Shown: positions 21,594 to 33,012, counted from the first letter of the stretch. The stretch is DNA of 64,000 nt from Cercospora beticola (GCF_033473495.1 NC_088938.1:2604001-2668000), one strand, 5' to 3'. The notes: generated by a model from the sequence alone, not told the origin. Made by a program: numbers and translations.

Positions 21594-24227
21594 TCAGGAT
21601 CTCACCCTCACCTCCTTCGCGACAGCATGGCATAGTTCCACTCTCACGCCGGCGCTCGACAACACATCAATCCACATTCTCTGCGTATCACTCAACCGAT
21701 CGTTCTCACTCTTGACTTCCGAGAACATGACCTCACCCTTGCCCTCATTGCCATCCTCCCTCTCCAGCCTCCACAAGAACAAGTCCGGTACACCACCCCC
21801 TCTTTGCCCATACTCTTGCACCATGACCTTCATCACCGTGCTCAGCGCAGCGGGCGGGAAGCAAGACGCGATCTCCAATAGGTCCGATAACTCGAATGTC
21901 CAATCGAGGCCCACCACACACGTCTGCCTCTCGTAATGAGCGTCCCATACACCTTGGATCAACTTCGTGGCATCGCCATTGCTGATCTCGTTCAAACGTG
22001 TGTTGACTTCGCTGATCCGACTCGGATAGAATGCGTCCGTATGTAAATCCAAGGGACAGGTCTGGTAGGCTGTTTGAAAGACGTTGGGAATGTAGAGGAA
22101 TAGAATGTCGAAGAAGAGATAGGCGAAGAAAGTCCGGAGAATGCGACCCTCTGAGTGATATCCTTTCCAGCCGAGAGCGCGGTAGGAGGAGAGACACATT
22201 TCCTCGACAGAGCATTCGCCCTCCAATTCGGGCGTCGCTTGTCCGCTGTCGGCTTCTGCTGTGGGCGAATCCTCGTCTTTCAACGGGACTTCGACTTTGC
22301 TTCTGCTCAAGGCAGGATCGAGCCAAATTGTCTTTGCTCCACGAAAGCCAGTCGGTTTATTCTGTTCGCTATTGCGACGACTTCCATTCGATGCGCTGCG
22401 TTCAATACGGATACCCTCGAATGTGCGCTCCTGCGCTTTAGCAAGGCGCACATGCTCAAAATCATGCTGCTGACGTTTTGGAATTTTCAAGCTCTTCTCT
22501 AGCTTTGTGATGCGCTTCTGAAGGTCTCTGTGGAAGATGAGATGCGTCAACTGGTCTTGCAATCCCTCTTCGCAGGTAGCCAACGCTACTCTTTTGAAAT
22601 GCTTCTTCTTTGATTCAATGTCCTTACATTCAGGAGGACATGGCAGATGGAGATGCATGTAATGTTCCTCGAGGAGGGCTTTTCTTTGGTACCAGTCGCC
22701 GCGCCGAGAGGTGTGGAAAAGCTTCTGTCCAAGCAGCTCGCACAACACTTCATGCTCTCGCTTGTGGTCTTTGAACTTGCCCAGAACATATGCTCCTTTG
22801 TGCACGATCCTTGTATAGACCCAGGCGGGCGAAAGCCGACGTAGATACGCTCCCTCCCCAGTACTGTAGATGCTGTCTTCTTTCCGTTGTTCTTCAGCTA
22901 GCAGGACACGCCAGCGTGGCAAGACCTCTTCGCAGATGCCAAGGACATCTTGTAGAGTCTCCTTCGTGGGTGTTCCATTGAACTCCAGCACATTGTCCAC
23001 TCTGAATTGCGTACGCACCGAAGCCTCGAATTCCAACAGCAAAGCACGAGAAGGGAAAATGCTCGCAGAACGCGATACGATGTATTCTGGGAAATTTCGG
23101 CGCGCGATACGAGCGAGGATGATGGTCGTCAAAGACTTCTCAGTCCACTCTGTCGATCGATAAAAAACCAAGTGAACACGCTCAAACAGCTTGAGCGTCG
23201 CCAAAGAAAGTCGTATACATGGTCCTGTTTCCGCCATGATTTTGTCAAGGAAATGATTATCGCGATTCTCCAGCTTACCGGGAGTGGCCTCGCGGCTGTC
23301 GTCTTCTCCATGCTCAGAACCGCGCGATGCTGTTGTCTCGTCGGTGTCAGATCGTCGTAAGCTGCCAAAACGTGATAGCGCGGTCTGGGATCCGCTCGTG
23401 CTGCGCAAATTCTTCAACAATTCCTTCTTGTTTTTGCCTTGTACTTTCACTTCCTTCGCAATAGCCTTGAGCTCGTCTAGTAAAAGCAAGGACGAAGCCT
23501 CTTCGAGCGTTGTGATACAGTCCTGGGACCGATCCGCAAACGTGAAGCTCTCACCAAGGGTCGTGCCTTCGGGAGGTGCCAGCTCGCCAGGATGCTCTTG
23601 ATCCTGCGAAGAAGCTATAGGTAGGTCGCGGACCACTTGCAGCTCTTCAATAGCCTTAGGTAAATCTGCGATATCGCTGTGGTATCCAAGACGAGTGATT
23701 CGATGCCAACTCGATGTCTTTCGCAAGAACAGACGCACATACAAGTATTGTGCTTCGTATGTCAAATCCCGCCACTGCTTGAACACAGCATGTTCCGCCT
23801 CGTCGAAGAGATGGCTCTCTTCCTCCAAGACTGTCTCGAGCGCAAGGTTGAAAGCGTCGACATAAATGGATGTCTTCCCTCTTGTCCATTTCCGCCCATC
23901 CAGCCGCTCCTGCAGGCCCAGTTCTGCCTGCTCGGCTGCTTTGGACGCTTCGTACGCTTCGATGGCCTCTTTGTCTGTCTCGATTTGAGGAAGAGCAGTT
24001 TCCAGGTCTGTCCGCCTTGCATCTTTAGGTTCTGCCGATAGCTCTATATCGCTGCCGTCCTCCGAGTCTGGAATCTCATCTCTGGCGATACGCGACGCGC
24101 CTGTCTTGACGCGCTTCGGCGGAGGGGTGGGAAAGTGGTCATCGTCGTCGTAGTTGGTGGATTTTGGATGCGCGATCTTTTTTCCTAACATGGCATTATG
24201 TTTGGATGTATTGCTGTCCTGCAGCAT
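21594..24227 (-). CDS. FAN1: FAN1-type structure-specific nuclease (VRR-NUC)
   Basis: Single exon, 877 residues. The C-terminal VRR-NUC domain is diagnostic: GGGVPDLFLW near 811-820 and FSEVKSENDRLSDTQRMW near 835, forming the PD-(D/E)xK metal site. Upstream are the FAN1 block LYVRLFLRKTSSWHRITRLG (about 161-181), a SAP-like helix pair (LLLDELKAIAKEVKVQGKNK, about 247-266) and a TPR-like helical middle. FAN1 is a 5' flap endonuclease and 5'-3' exonuclease acting in interstrand crosslink repair. The acidic, Lys-rich N-terminus (PPPKRVK) could hold a nuclear signal; no UBZ finger is visible, as is usual in fungi. A second Met (residue 13) is an equally possible start. Confidence 0.9.
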   Translation of the reverse strand: MLQDSNTSKHNAMLGKKIAHPKSTNYDDDDHFPTPPPKRVKTGASRIARDEIPDSEDGSDIELSAEPKDARRTDLETALPQIETDKEAIEAYEASKAAEQAELGLQERLDGRKWTRGKTSIYVDAFNLALETVLEEESHLFDEAEHAVFKQWRDLTYEAQYLYVRLFLRKTSSWHRITRLGYHSDIADLPKAIEELQVVRDLPIASSQDQEHPGELAPPEGTTLGESFTFADRSQDCITTLEEASSLLLLDELKAIAKEVKVQGKNKKELLKNLRSTSGSQTALSRFGSLRRSDTDETTASRGSEHGEDDSREATPGKLENRDNHFLDKIMAETGPCIRLSLATLKLFERVHLVFYRSTEWTEKSLTTIILARIARRNFPEYIVSRSASIFPSRALLLEFEASVRTQFRVDNVLEFNGTPTKETLQDVLGICEEVLPRWRVLLAEEQRKEDSIYSTGEGAYLRRLSPAWVYTRIVHKGAYVLGKFKDHKREHEVLCELLGQKLFHTSRRGDWYQRKALLEEHYMHLHLPCPPECKDIESKKKHFKRVALATCEEGLQDQLTHLIFHRDLQKRITKLEKSLKIPKRQQHDFEHVRLAKAQERTFEGIRIERSASNGSRRNSEQNKPTGFRGAKTIWLDPALSRSKVEVPLKDEDSPTAEADSGQATPELEGECSVEEMCLSSYRALGWKGYHSEGRILRTFFAYLFFDILFLYIPNVFQTAYQTCPLDLHTDAFYPSRISEVNTRLNEISNGDATKLIQGVWDAHYERQTCVVGLDWTFELSDLLEIASCFPPAALSTVMKVMVQEYGQRGGGVPDLFLWRLEREDGNEGKGEVMFSEVKSENDRLSDTQRMWIDVLSSAGVRVELCHAVAKEVRVRS

Positions 24228-24596
24228 CGCTGTATCATTACATTAACTCGTGCAAGTTGGCAGTTCAAGTGGACGGCGAGTTGTCGAGGTCAAAGTGGAG
24301 ACGACGCGGGTGAAGCGCGTCAGCACGAGATTTCGTCATTCACTTTATCGGCGTCAAGACGAGCATCGACCACAGTCATGGGCTCTACTCCCGGTCGCTG
24401 ACTTCACCTCGTCCTTTGTCACCGCCGTAACGACACCTGATATGCTCATACAGCGCTTAATCGACCCGCGAGAGACGTATATTGATAGAAGTTCGCTGGC
24501 CCCGTGATCCCGCAAGCGAGTGACGTATCCGACCTTTCCACCTCGAAACCAGCTCCTCTGTTTCTAGCACTACATATATCTTTATCGCTACCGAAT

Positions 24597-25259
24597 ATGC
24601 GGACCTATCCCCTGCCGCTCACCATTCTAGCCCTCTCTTCCGTCTCTCACTCACAGCTTGTTCCGTTCTCCTCTCTTTGGTCACGAAAACCCGCAAACGA
24701 GCTTCAGCAGGCACCCATTATGGCAGACACGAACGGCCCTGGAATTCAGCTGCCTCCCTCGTCCGACGGCAATCCTCCACCTCCACCTCCCAAAGGCGAT
24801 GTCATAATATCTGACGTGATCGGAAACACACGGCAGATCAACATCTTCGCCGGCTTCACGCGAGACATCGACACAATCTCATCCCGCTTAGACGATTCGT
24901 CTCAGAATAGCACCATTCTTGCGCCCCTGAACTCTGCGATTTCCGCACTGCCACGAAAACCCTGGGAAGATCCCCGAGAGTATGCTGCGCTAGGTGCGAA
25001 CGCGTACGAGGGCAAAGATGGAGAGGACCGGGCTCACCGAAATTTGAGGAGATTCACGGAGGCTCATGTCGTACCCGAAAGCCCATGGAAGAAGGGGGAA
25101 AAGGTGAAGAGTTTAGGTGGAAACGTACTGTGGTGGGACGTCAAGGACGACGAGAAAGCGTATGTGCAGCCGGGAGATGTGGAGGTGGAAAGAGTCGCGT
25201 CCATGGTGGGCAACGGAGAAGTGTGGGTGCTGAAGGGAGTCTTGAACTATGCCAGCTGA
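24597..25259 (+). CDS. Secreted FAS1 (fasciclin) domain protein
   Basis: From the ATG at 24597 the protein has 220 residues with a signal peptide (MRTYPLPLTILALSSVSHSQ), a Pro-rich segment and one FAS1 domain. FAS1 marks are the ISDVIGNTRQINIFAGFTR start, STILAPLNSAISALP (H1-like), and the closing AHVVPESPWKKGEK and VLKGVLNYAS (H2-like). Fungal single-FAS1 proteins of this type are found in the secretory or vacuolar pathway and are thought to act in adhesion or membrane binding; the precise role is unknown. The frame is open 31 codons upstream, but the signal peptide fixes this start. Confidence 0.8.
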   Translation: MRTYPLPLTILALSSVSHSQLVPFSSLWSRKPANELQQAPIMADTNGPGIQLPPSSDGNPPPPPPKGDVIISDVIGNTRQINIFAGFTRDIDTISSRLDDSSQNSTILAPLNSAISALPRKPWEDPREYAALGANAYEGKDGEDRAHRNLRRFTEAHVVPESPWKKGEKVKSLGGNVLWWDVKDDEKAYVQPGDVEVERVASMVGNGEVWVLKGVLNYAS

Positions 25260-25509
25260 GGAGGAGAGTGTTGATGAGGCTTTACGAATGATGAACACAA
25301 TGACATTACGGCGGTAGCGCTTTCTATGCTTCGAGGTAGGCCAGACCCAAAGTCGTAAAGGCACAATAAACGATGGTTGTTCATGCGCAGAAGAACAAAA
25401 GGCGTATCATCTGATTGAACAACAGGCCCGCCTCCCAAGCACGAACCTCCCGACACCCGAGGACAACAGTCTGATTTCCCACAGTTTTGTGCTGCAGATC
25501 TAGCACTCA

Positions 25510-26244
25510 TTAACAGCTGTACCAGGACCTCTTGTTCAGCGCCTTGAGAATCTTCGCTGCTTCGTTATTGCTCGCCTCTCCAGCCAGCGCCCTGAATCTT
25601 GGTCGCTGCTTGCCTCCTCCATTTCTGTAGGTCCCAAAGTCGACCACATACTCGAAATCGAGTTCCTTTCCTCTCCGATCCGGGTCATCAAATCTATCAA
25701 GCCAGCGGTTCAACTGCGCTCTAGTACTCTGCTTGGTAGCAGAATACACCAGCGTGATGCGAATTTTGCGTGGAGTTCCGGCTGGTGTGTCCATTTCATC
25801 CTCCGATGTGCCATCACTCCCGGGGTTCGACGAGATACGTCGGAACTGTGCTTCGGACAGTGGATTCAGAAACGTAACGACGTGGGCAAAATTGTGGTTC
25901 TTGACTGTCGTCTCGATCACTGGCGCATGGAACAAAAGCGCGTCGAGAAATTCTTGACAGATTTGGTCGTTAACTCCTACTAGCCCGGTCTTGGTTACAA
26001 GATTTTGCTTTTGCAGACTCGTGGCTGCTCCATCGGAGATAATGATGTGCCTGTAGATCTCATCGCGGAGCTCGAGTGGCAATGAGAGGAAGGGAAAGTG
26101 CGAGCCGGTATCTCCTGAACTGTTGCGTTGTTTTTTGGGTTCGCGTTGTTGAGTTGGGCCCTCGGATTGGCATTTGCGTTTTCGAGCGATTGTAAGAGCC
26201 ATGATGAGAAGCTGCACAGGTTCAGCTGCATTTATCATCGCCAT
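25510..26244 (-). CDS. 2EXR/F-box-like protein
   Basis: Single exon, 244 residues (230 if it starts at the second Met, 26202). After a basic N-terminus (ARKRKC, REPKKQR, a likely nuclear signal) comes FPFLSLPLELRDEIYRHIII, the F-box-like 2EXR start common in dothideomycete lineage-specific families. The rest (ITLVYSATKQSTRAQLNRWL and FEYVVDFGTYRNGG) has no named domain. F-box-like function in protein turnover is family inference only. Confidence 0.65.
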   Translation of the reverse strand: MAMINAAEPVQLLIMALTIARKRKCQSEGPTQQREPKKQRNSSGDTGSHFPFLSLPLELRDEIYRHIIISDGAATSLQKQNLVTKTGLVGVNDQICQEFLDALLFHAPVIETTVKNHNFAHVVTFLNPLSEAQFRRISSNPGSDGTSEDEMDTPAGTPRKIRITLVYSATKQSTRAQLNRWLDRFDDPDRRGKELDFEYVVDFGTYRNGGGKQRPRFRALAGEASNNEAAKILKALNKRSWYSC

Positions 26245-26559
26245 GTATGCTTTCAGATTGATATGCTCTTACCAAAGTGCGCTAGCGCCAGGCTACACCA
26301 GGCAGCAGTAAGTGCCAAGACATGAATCCTTCGATTCCAAGCACACTCTTCCCTTTATGCTCGTTGCCAATTGAACGATAGCAACTCATTGATATTACAT
26401 ATTCGTCGAGCAACAAGCCTCAACTGAGAACCTGTGATCCCACAGCACGAACAAGAACAGGTTTGAACGAACATGGGCTGCAGAAGCTTTTCCAGCGACA
26501 AAGAATTACCGTGCATGGTGTCTATGCAATCTGGGAAATGGTCACGTTGTCGTCTCTGG

Positions 26560-26856
26560 TCATTGGTGCTGCAACATGCAGTCCGAGTAGCTCGTGCTTG
26601 ATGATGTATTGGTTGCATATTTCGTGAACCAGTCGGCATGTCCATTCATCGTCGCCGGCTTATCTAGCATGTCGCTGACCCTTCGGGCTAGCCCTTTCAC
26701 TCTCCTTCTGGTCCTCTCGTCAATGCCGACCACCGTCCCGCTCATAGTGCCTGGAAAAATGTACCTGCTGTCATATCTTGCACTTCTTCTTCCAATCGAG
26801 AATGGTCGATCGCATTGGCTACACATCCCGTGCTCCATGGTCATGATTTCTATCAT
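26560..26856 (-). CDS. Possible small protein downstream of the importin gene
   Basis: Ninety-eight codons beginning 15 bp beyond the importin stop on the same strand. It contains CSQCDRPF and a basic stretch (ERTRRRVKGLARRV), but no known domain. It lies where the importin 3' untranslated region should be, and the opposite strand is also open, so it may be chance. Confidence 0.25.
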   Translation of the reverse strand: MIEIMTMEHGMCSQCDRPFSIGRRSARYDSRYIFPGTMSGTVVGIDERTRRRVKGLARRVSDMLDKPATMNGHADWFTKYATNTSSSTSYSDCMLQHQ

Positions 26857-26870
26857 CAGTGCATGAATCT

Positions 26871-29800
26871 CTACATAATGCCTAACTCACCAAAGGCCTT
26901 CACAACCTCTTTGTCAACGTTCACCAACCACAATTCTTGGAACTGTGCATGTCCTCCACATGCCTCAATCGCTTTTTGCAAGTAATGCCGGATGAATTGC
27001 GGCAAATTGACTGTATGCACCTCATCTCCCGTCGTCAAGACCCTTCTTCTCGCATCTTCTGGCGTTTCGGGGCCGTACTCTTCATTTGCGGCATTGTCTT
27101 TCCAAACGAGAGTATCACTGCCAATATCTGCTTCGTCTTCTCTCAATTCAAGAAGCATACTCGTCCAAATTGTCATGAGCGATTGTAAGTTCTCGAGCAC
27201 GACGGGCAGATTTGTTTCGAGCAGTTTGGTGAGTGCCAAACACATCAGCTTCTTTCGTGATGGGTCACCGATGTTTTCGAAATGTGAGGTCCATTCTTCG
27301 AGAAGCCATTTAAGTGTTGCGGACAGGTCAGGTTGATTAAGTGTGCCTGATGCGACGGCTTGGAGGGTCGGTACGAAGCCTTCGAGAGAGCCGAGAATGG
27401 CTCGGGCGAAGATGGCGAAGTAGTCGGTTTCGACGATCCCGTCTACGGGAGCCTCTTGAGCATTGGGTCCGGTGCTACAGTGCGCGGTCCAGCTTCCATG
27501 AAGGCCTTGAAGAAGTTTGGAGAAGAAGCCGAAGTTGCCGTTCTCGGGATCGGTGGCGGATGCCAATGTATAGGTGACAAGGTACGAAGCGTTGGTGAAC
27601 TGGCCAAGAGGTAGTGATGATGCTACATCCTGTCTTTGGACGAGCCGTAGGCTGGTCTCGATCACATTGCACACTCTCCCGTTTGCGTCAGCTTTGAGAC
27701 CACCAAGTAGGGCCGCAAGCGCACGGAACATATCTGAGCGGACAGGATCTGAAAGCATGTGCTGTGGTGCTGCAAGCACGTAGGATTCGGCGATCTCCAA
27801 TGCCTTCCGGAGATTCTCGGACCCAAGCTCGAAGATCTGGTAGAGGTACTGTACGAGATCGAGCAACTCGGGAGAAGCAGATCCGTCGGGTGTTTGGGTT
27901 AGGACGGCGTGCCACAGCTCGAGGGCATCTTCAAGAAGATAGACTTGCGTCTCCGATCCAGGTTCTACTGCACCTCTGATGATTGGAACGACCATTGCGT
28001 GCAGAGGCAGTGATTCTGCTCTCATTGCGTTGACTAGACGGGCCAAGATCGTCAGAATGGATTGTTTCATCAGGTGCTCCTCTCCAGATTGATCCCATAG
28101 TGGCGGCAACAAGGTCACGATGCGATCGGCGTATGGAACGACGTGGATGTCCAATCTTTCAACAACGACACTAATCGTATTGAGGAGTGCCATCTTGGTC
28201 TCTGTCAGCTCCACTTCTCCGATGAGAGTCATGAGCTGTGTCAATATTGTTTGAGCGTATGGCAAGAATGCCTCTGCTTTGAACTCCCAGTCATTGGCAA
28301 TGTTGGCGAATTGTCTGCCAGCAGTCACTCGCACGACTTCGTCATTTAGTTCGTCTCCGTGATTCAGTAGATGTTGGAAAATCTGATACACGAGCGGTCG
28401 GCTCGCATCGGACACCTTGACTGAGATCCATTGTCCAAGCAGGATGGCTGCTCTTCGTCGGAGTATGTTGTAGCCAGGAGCTTGCTTCTGCACTTCCTGA
28501 ACAAGCACGTCTCTGATAAAAGCATCAAAGTCCAGCTCCTGGTGCACGACGGATGCTGCCAACCCGATTGCGGTGTACACGGAGTCCTTGAACAAGACGT
28601 TATCGTTCTCAGGATTGGCCACTGAGTAGAACACATTTAGGAGAGGTGCGACGATTATTTCCTTGTAGTTGATGGCGAGATCCAGGAACAGCTTTTCAGA
28701 GCAAGATCGTACTGAAAACTCCCAGTCTTCGCCATCCCCTTCTTCACGCTTCTCCCACTCCTCGGGCTCTTCCAGCCATTCGCGAAGGTCACTCTCTCTG
28801 AAGACGAAGAATTTGGTGACCATAATTTCCATTGCCTCTCGCACAAAGTCCTGTGTGAGAAGCGTCTCCTTGATGACATCGGTCGCCCTATTCTTCTCCT
28901 CTTTGTCCTCTGGTGTGCGATACTTGAACGTCAACGCGGGGCTGTGCACCATTTTGGCACATGCGCGGATGATGAGCAGACCTTTCAGGGCAATCTTCTC
29001 CATGAACGGCTTGTCATCCGCGGCGTCGCCGTCGGAGCCGATCTTAGAAGACAGAGCAGAAGCAACGGCCTCCTTAGAGCCGAAGACGTTGCCGAGTTCT
29101 TTGATCAAGCCCCAGTAGTGCTGTGTCAGCTGCAACGAGTTGGGTAACAAGATGAAAGCCGCTGGTTGACTCTTGGCCATCTCATGATGCAATTTAGCAA
29201 GCTGAACAGCGTGACGACCTACCAAGCGCAGAGCGTCTCCTGAAATCTGAGGATTGGCTGCAGTAATGATGGGCAGGAAAGTGCCAAGCTGTTCAAGCGA
29301 CAAGTTCCAGAACGCGACAACATCCGAGTCTCGATTTGGATGCTCATATCCTGACACAAGCAGTCGGCGCAACAGTTTGATGGCGAGCAGACTTTGCTGC
29401 ATCTCGTCTAGGTTCATCGCGCTCTGCCATGACTGCACCAAGCGAGCGTAGACATTACCCACAACTGACACAATCTCTGGCGTAGCTGCTTGCAGATACT
29501 GTCTGGTGCGCTGCAACCTTCCAGTGGACAACTCCTTGACAATGTGAAGCAGTGTGAGCAGTGATCGTGCGAGTTGTATCGGAGATGCATCTGCTTGGCG
29601 GATCGCCGAGACGAAGATGGATACTGCGTCTGGCCAGTCCGCGGGATACTCATACCTGGCGATCTTGGCCACCACTAACGCAGCTTGCAGTGCGAGGCGA
29701 TTATCTTGCTGCGTGAGAACGGACTCGGGCAGTCTGGAGCGGATGGCTTCTTTGTCCTCTTTAGAAACTGCGTTCGTGGCTGTTCTTCGCCAGTACTTGT

Positions 29801-30041
29801 CGATTCCATTTTTGAGTTGAATTATGGCCAAGTATCGGACCTCGACTGGTAGTTGCGGAGTCAGATACGCGCTTTGGAGATGCCTGTAGAAACCCGCCTC
29901 CTTCTCCCATCGCGCGAGCTGTTTTGTTCCAGTCTGAATTTGGGTGGGATCTGATGACGCGGCTGATCGCAATGTGTTGAAGAGAACGCCTTCGAACAGC
30001 GGTGCCGCCTCGCCAGGCACTTCAATGGCGAAAGACGGCAT
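26871..30041 (-). CDS. KAP120: Importin-beta family karyopherin, Kap120/importin-11 type
   Basis: Single exon, 1056 residues, close to the family length. The importin-beta N-terminal domain is at about 35-115 (QLARWEKEAGFYRHLQSAYL, then VRYLAIIQLKNGIDKYWR), followed by HEAT-type helical repeats throughout, with ILLGQWISVKVSDASRPLVY in the middle. The acidic insert SDLREWLEEPEEWEKREEGD (about 420-440) is typical of the importin-11/Kap120 branch. The protein carries cargo through nuclear pores with Ran; the yeast homologue imports ribosome-biogenesis factors. The start MPSFAIEVPGEA is the only early Met. The symbol is assigned by family, so orthology is likely but not proven. Confidence 0.88.
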   Translation of the reverse strand: MPSFAIEVPGEAAPLFEGVLFNTLRSAASSDPTQIQTGTKQLARWEKEAGFYRHLQSAYLTPQLPVEVRYLAIIQLKNGIDKYWRRTATNAVSKEDKEAIRSRLPESVLTQQDNRLALQAALVVAKIARYEYPADWPDAVSIFVSAIRQADASPIQLARSLLTLLHIVKELSTGRLQRTRQYLQAATPEIVSVVGNVYARLVQSWQSAMNLDEMQQSLLAIKLLRRLLVSGYEHPNRDSDVVAFWNLSLEQLGTFLPIITAANPQISGDALRLVGRHAVQLAKLHHEMAKSQPAAFILLPNSLQLTQHYWGLIKELGNVFGSKEAVASALSSKIGSDGDAADDKPFMEKIALKGLLIIRACAKMVHSPALTFKYRTPEDKEEKNRATDVIKETLLTQDFVREAMEIMVTKFFVFRESDLREWLEEPEEWEKREEGDGEDWEFSVRSCSEKLFLDLAINYKEIIVAPLLNVFYSVANPENDNVLFKDSVYTAIGLAASVVHQELDFDAFIRDVLVQEVQKQAPGYNILRRRAAILLGQWISVKVSDASRPLVYQIFQHLLNHGDELNDEVVRVTAGRQFANIANDWEFKAEAFLPYAQTILTQLMTLIGEVELTETKMALLNTISVVVERLDIHVVPYADRIVTLLPPLWDQSGEEHLMKQSILTILARLVNAMRAESLPLHAMVVPIIRGAVEPGSETQVYLLEDALELWHAVLTQTPDGSASPELLDLVQYLYQIFELGSENLRKALEIAESYVLAAPQHMLSDPVRSDMFRALAALLGGLKADANGRVCNVIETSLRLVQRQDVASSLPLGQFTNASYLVTYTLASATDPENGNFGFFSKLLQGLHGSWTAHCSTGPNAQEAPVDGIVETDYFAIFARAILGSLEGFVPTLQAVASGTLNQPDLSATLKWLLEEWTSHFENIGDPSRKKLMCLALTKLLETNLPVVLENLQSLMTIWTSMLLELREDEADIGSDTLVWKDNAANEEYGPETPEDARRRVLTTGDEVHTVNLPQFIRHYLQKAIEACGGHAQFQELWLVNVDKEVVKAFGELGIM

Positions 30042-31481
30042 TCCAGGCGAGGATGAGTGGGTGCATGTGTCAGGTTCTCATCGTGGGTGCTCTTCACGAT
30101 GATACGTTGGTTCGCCGGCCCGGACCATTCCGCCGCTAGTTCATCAGTCAAAATCACAAACGCTAATGCAATTCCTTTCTCTTCGTTACATTACACACCC
30201 ATGGCAGAAATTGGCACTTCATGTACACTCCTCCTCGATGGATGAACTGCTGAAAGAATTGGGCAGAACGACATGCCTGTTTAAGAAGTGATGCGATCGC
30301 ACAGCACTCTCATCACTCCCGTTGAATGCAGATATCTCTAAGACCTTCGCCGGCGAGCATGACGGCGTGGTACTATGCTGCTGGTGTAATGCCTGGCCAG
30401 CAGATCGAATACGTGACACTGGTATAGATGCTTGAGGATCCTACGATGCGGACGGTCGTGTGTTGACGAGTGACCGCGCATTACCTCTTCTGCGTGTAAA
30501 GGCTACGTACGCATGCAGGATCTGATCGTGGTGAGAGATTGAGCAATCTCGAGACACCTTGGCCTTGCAAATCCACATACTAGCCATGCAACACGAAAGG
30601 GCGTCCAGACACAGATGGTCTGTGAAGCTCAGCCGTGTCAAGAGGACACAGCGTGGCTGCTCTTCATCTTTGTTTCTCCTGGTGTGACGCTTGGCCGCTC
30701 TTGGTTTTTTGATTAAGCTCTTGATTTTTATCGATTCTGTTCGATGTGTTATTTTCAATCATTATCCATGTTTATCTTCCCTGATTCAAGCTCTTAATTT
30801 GCCCTGTCGTCGCCTGTGAGACCTATTACATTTCTTCTGATGATGACACGACTCAAGACTGAGGTAGTTCGGAAGGTACTAAAGCAAATCTGAATTGCGA
30901 TTACCTCGTTAGTATCATAAGAATCCGGGGAACGATATCGATGCATGTTCGTAGCACGACTCCATTGCGCGCCACTACTTGATCAGTCTACCAGAATAGC
31001 CCAGCAACCCAGCAACTGGGGGCTTCTACACATCTGGTAGAATTCGCAGTTACCTCATTGTCATGACAATGTGATCGAGATTGAGATCACCTCCCAGGCA
31101 ACGAGTCCGGTGCATCATGCGAAGTCGCCCAAACACATAGGACATCACTCATTCTTCAGCGCTAGCGTCATCCTGCCATTCTGCAGCGTTGCTCTCATCA
31201 CTTTCCTTTGTTCTCGACTTTCCTCCAGGTTGACTCTTCCTCGGTTGAGTCGTCTCTTCTCACGAGTCGTATTCTCGTGTTCATCGATGCGATTGTCGGC
31301 CTTCTGGAATGATTTTGCAAGATGATCTTGACCCTCAGCCTTCATTTGGTCTCGGATGAAGGCAATGCCGATCGATCACTACCTGGCGCGTTGTTGGTTT
31401 ACGGTTCCCGTGGAATTGTAACCTTAGACTGTCAATCATGCTGTCGTAGGAGTCGCCCGTAGATGCAGGCTCTGATACGCC
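30042..31481. other. 1.4 kb intergenic interval
   Basis: Nothing convincing on either strand. It contains the importin promoter; the rest is relatively AT-rich with short chance frames. Confidence 0.4.
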
Positions 31482-32481
31482 TTACATTGTGACATCGCCG
31501 GCCGGCTTTCTGGGATGCCTTCTCTTCGCACGTGGCTTCGCAGGTGCGTCTGCTGTCGAGTCGAATGCTGAGGCTGAGAGATCTCTGCCACGTTTGTTTG
31601 CAGTGGTGCCAACGGTCCTGGGATCATCGGCCGCAGCGTGGTACTCAGCAGGAGTGGTGGCCTTTCTGGCCCTCGATTTGTCACGGGCGCTGGTCCTCGG
31701 AGTGGCAGTGAGTTCCGCAATGCCAGCCTCATCATCGTTCGGCCCACTCCCGTCGCTGTTGCTGTCTTCCTGGCTCTTATCCTCACTAGTGTCAACGCTC
31801 TCGATTTGCCTGAGGCACTTTGTCGCTTGGACGATATAGGCAGTTCTCACAGCTCATTTGCTCGCCCAGCAGATGGCAAACTTCCTCCGAGGTGCGTTTG
31901 GTTCCTTCCTGGTTGTAGCAAAAGTCGATGAGAGACTTACGATGGCCCTCACACAGCTGTCGACAGGTGTGCCCTGGCGATTGACTGCACCTTTGACAAC
32001 AAGACATGCCATCATCGTTGAAGATAAGTGAGCAAGGGATGTCATGCGATTTAAGGATCTTGCTGGAGGGTGGATGACTTGGTTCGGATGTTGTCGTCGT
32101 TGGATCATGTTCAGCAATGTCGACATCTGGGCTGCCCTCATGCTGCGAGGTCGAGCCGCATGTAATGCCGGGGAGCTCGGAGATGAAGTCTGGAGCATAG
32201 CAAATGATGCACGGGGTATATCGGAGTAAGGTTTCGATGTGATTAGCGAGCTGCCTGTACTCGCCTACGTCCAGTGCTCTTATAGCGTTCTTCAGCAAGG
32301 CCATTCTCGATACGACGTCCTAGTACTTATGGTATGTCAGGATAGCCGGGTCGGCTTGTATACAGGCGCATATCGTCGAGCTAATGTCGAATTGAGCAAT
32401 GGACACCTTGTGCGTAATGCGCAACAAGTGCGTGTGATTGTCTCGCTGCTTAACGATTTGCTGCGCGACTTTTCTAGGCAT
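31482..32481 (-). CDS. Unrecognised Cys-containing protein, 3' structure uncertain
   Basis: Exon 1, 32407-32481 (MPRKVAQQIVKQRDNHTHLL); 87-nt intron; exon 2 from 32319. Exon 2 is open to a TGA at 31792 (200 residues in all) and carries a Cys/His cluster (MSCCQRCSQSPGHTCRQLCE). Alternatively a strong donor (GTAAGTC at 31940) can be spliced in phase to 31852. That adds a charged, disordered tail with a basic end (AKPRAKRRHPRKP) finishing at 31482; its acceptor (GAG) is weak. Both variants look coding. No named domain; the tail suggests a nuclear location. Confidence 0.45.
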
Positions 32482-33012
32482 CCCTGCAGGGTCTTAACGT
32501 AGATATTGTTTGCATGGAAATTTTTCTTGTCGGCACCTAGACTGCGCCTGCGGCTGTTAGCAAACATTCAACTCGCCCTGCAAGGGTACTTACGAGATTT
32601 CCTTGCGAAGTGTTTGAGCACATTGCGCTCCTTGGAGGGGTATGCGTCTCAATCGGGCATCCACATAGTGTGGGTCGGATTTGAAGAGCACAGCAGCCGT
32701 CCTTAGTTGTAAAACGGCCGCGGTCGCCGGATCAGTGATTTGCGGTGGCCTAAACGGCGCATTGGTGGTTGAGCTCTGGCGGAGGCCGATCCTTTCGGCA
32801 TCGCGTCTCGAGTCTCTGTCAAACTTCTGCTTCCGAAGAATTGTAACACGATATTTGAAGTATTCAGCCTGCAGGCCAAGTGAAACCTGTTGGACTTGGA
32901 CGGCACGACCCTCTCGAGCCCATTGCTTGATTTCGATCAATGTGGGTTGAAGTTCACACTACCGCCTCGCACCCCGTTCGCGCGTGATAGGCAGCATGGT
33001 AAAGAACTGCTC

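Noticed and set aside
32590..32940. 116-codon minus-strand frame ending in a GTAAGT donor
   Set aside because: Looks partly protein-like and could be an upstream exon of the 31482-32481 gene, but no in-phase acceptor connects them without meeting a stop, so it was not annotated.
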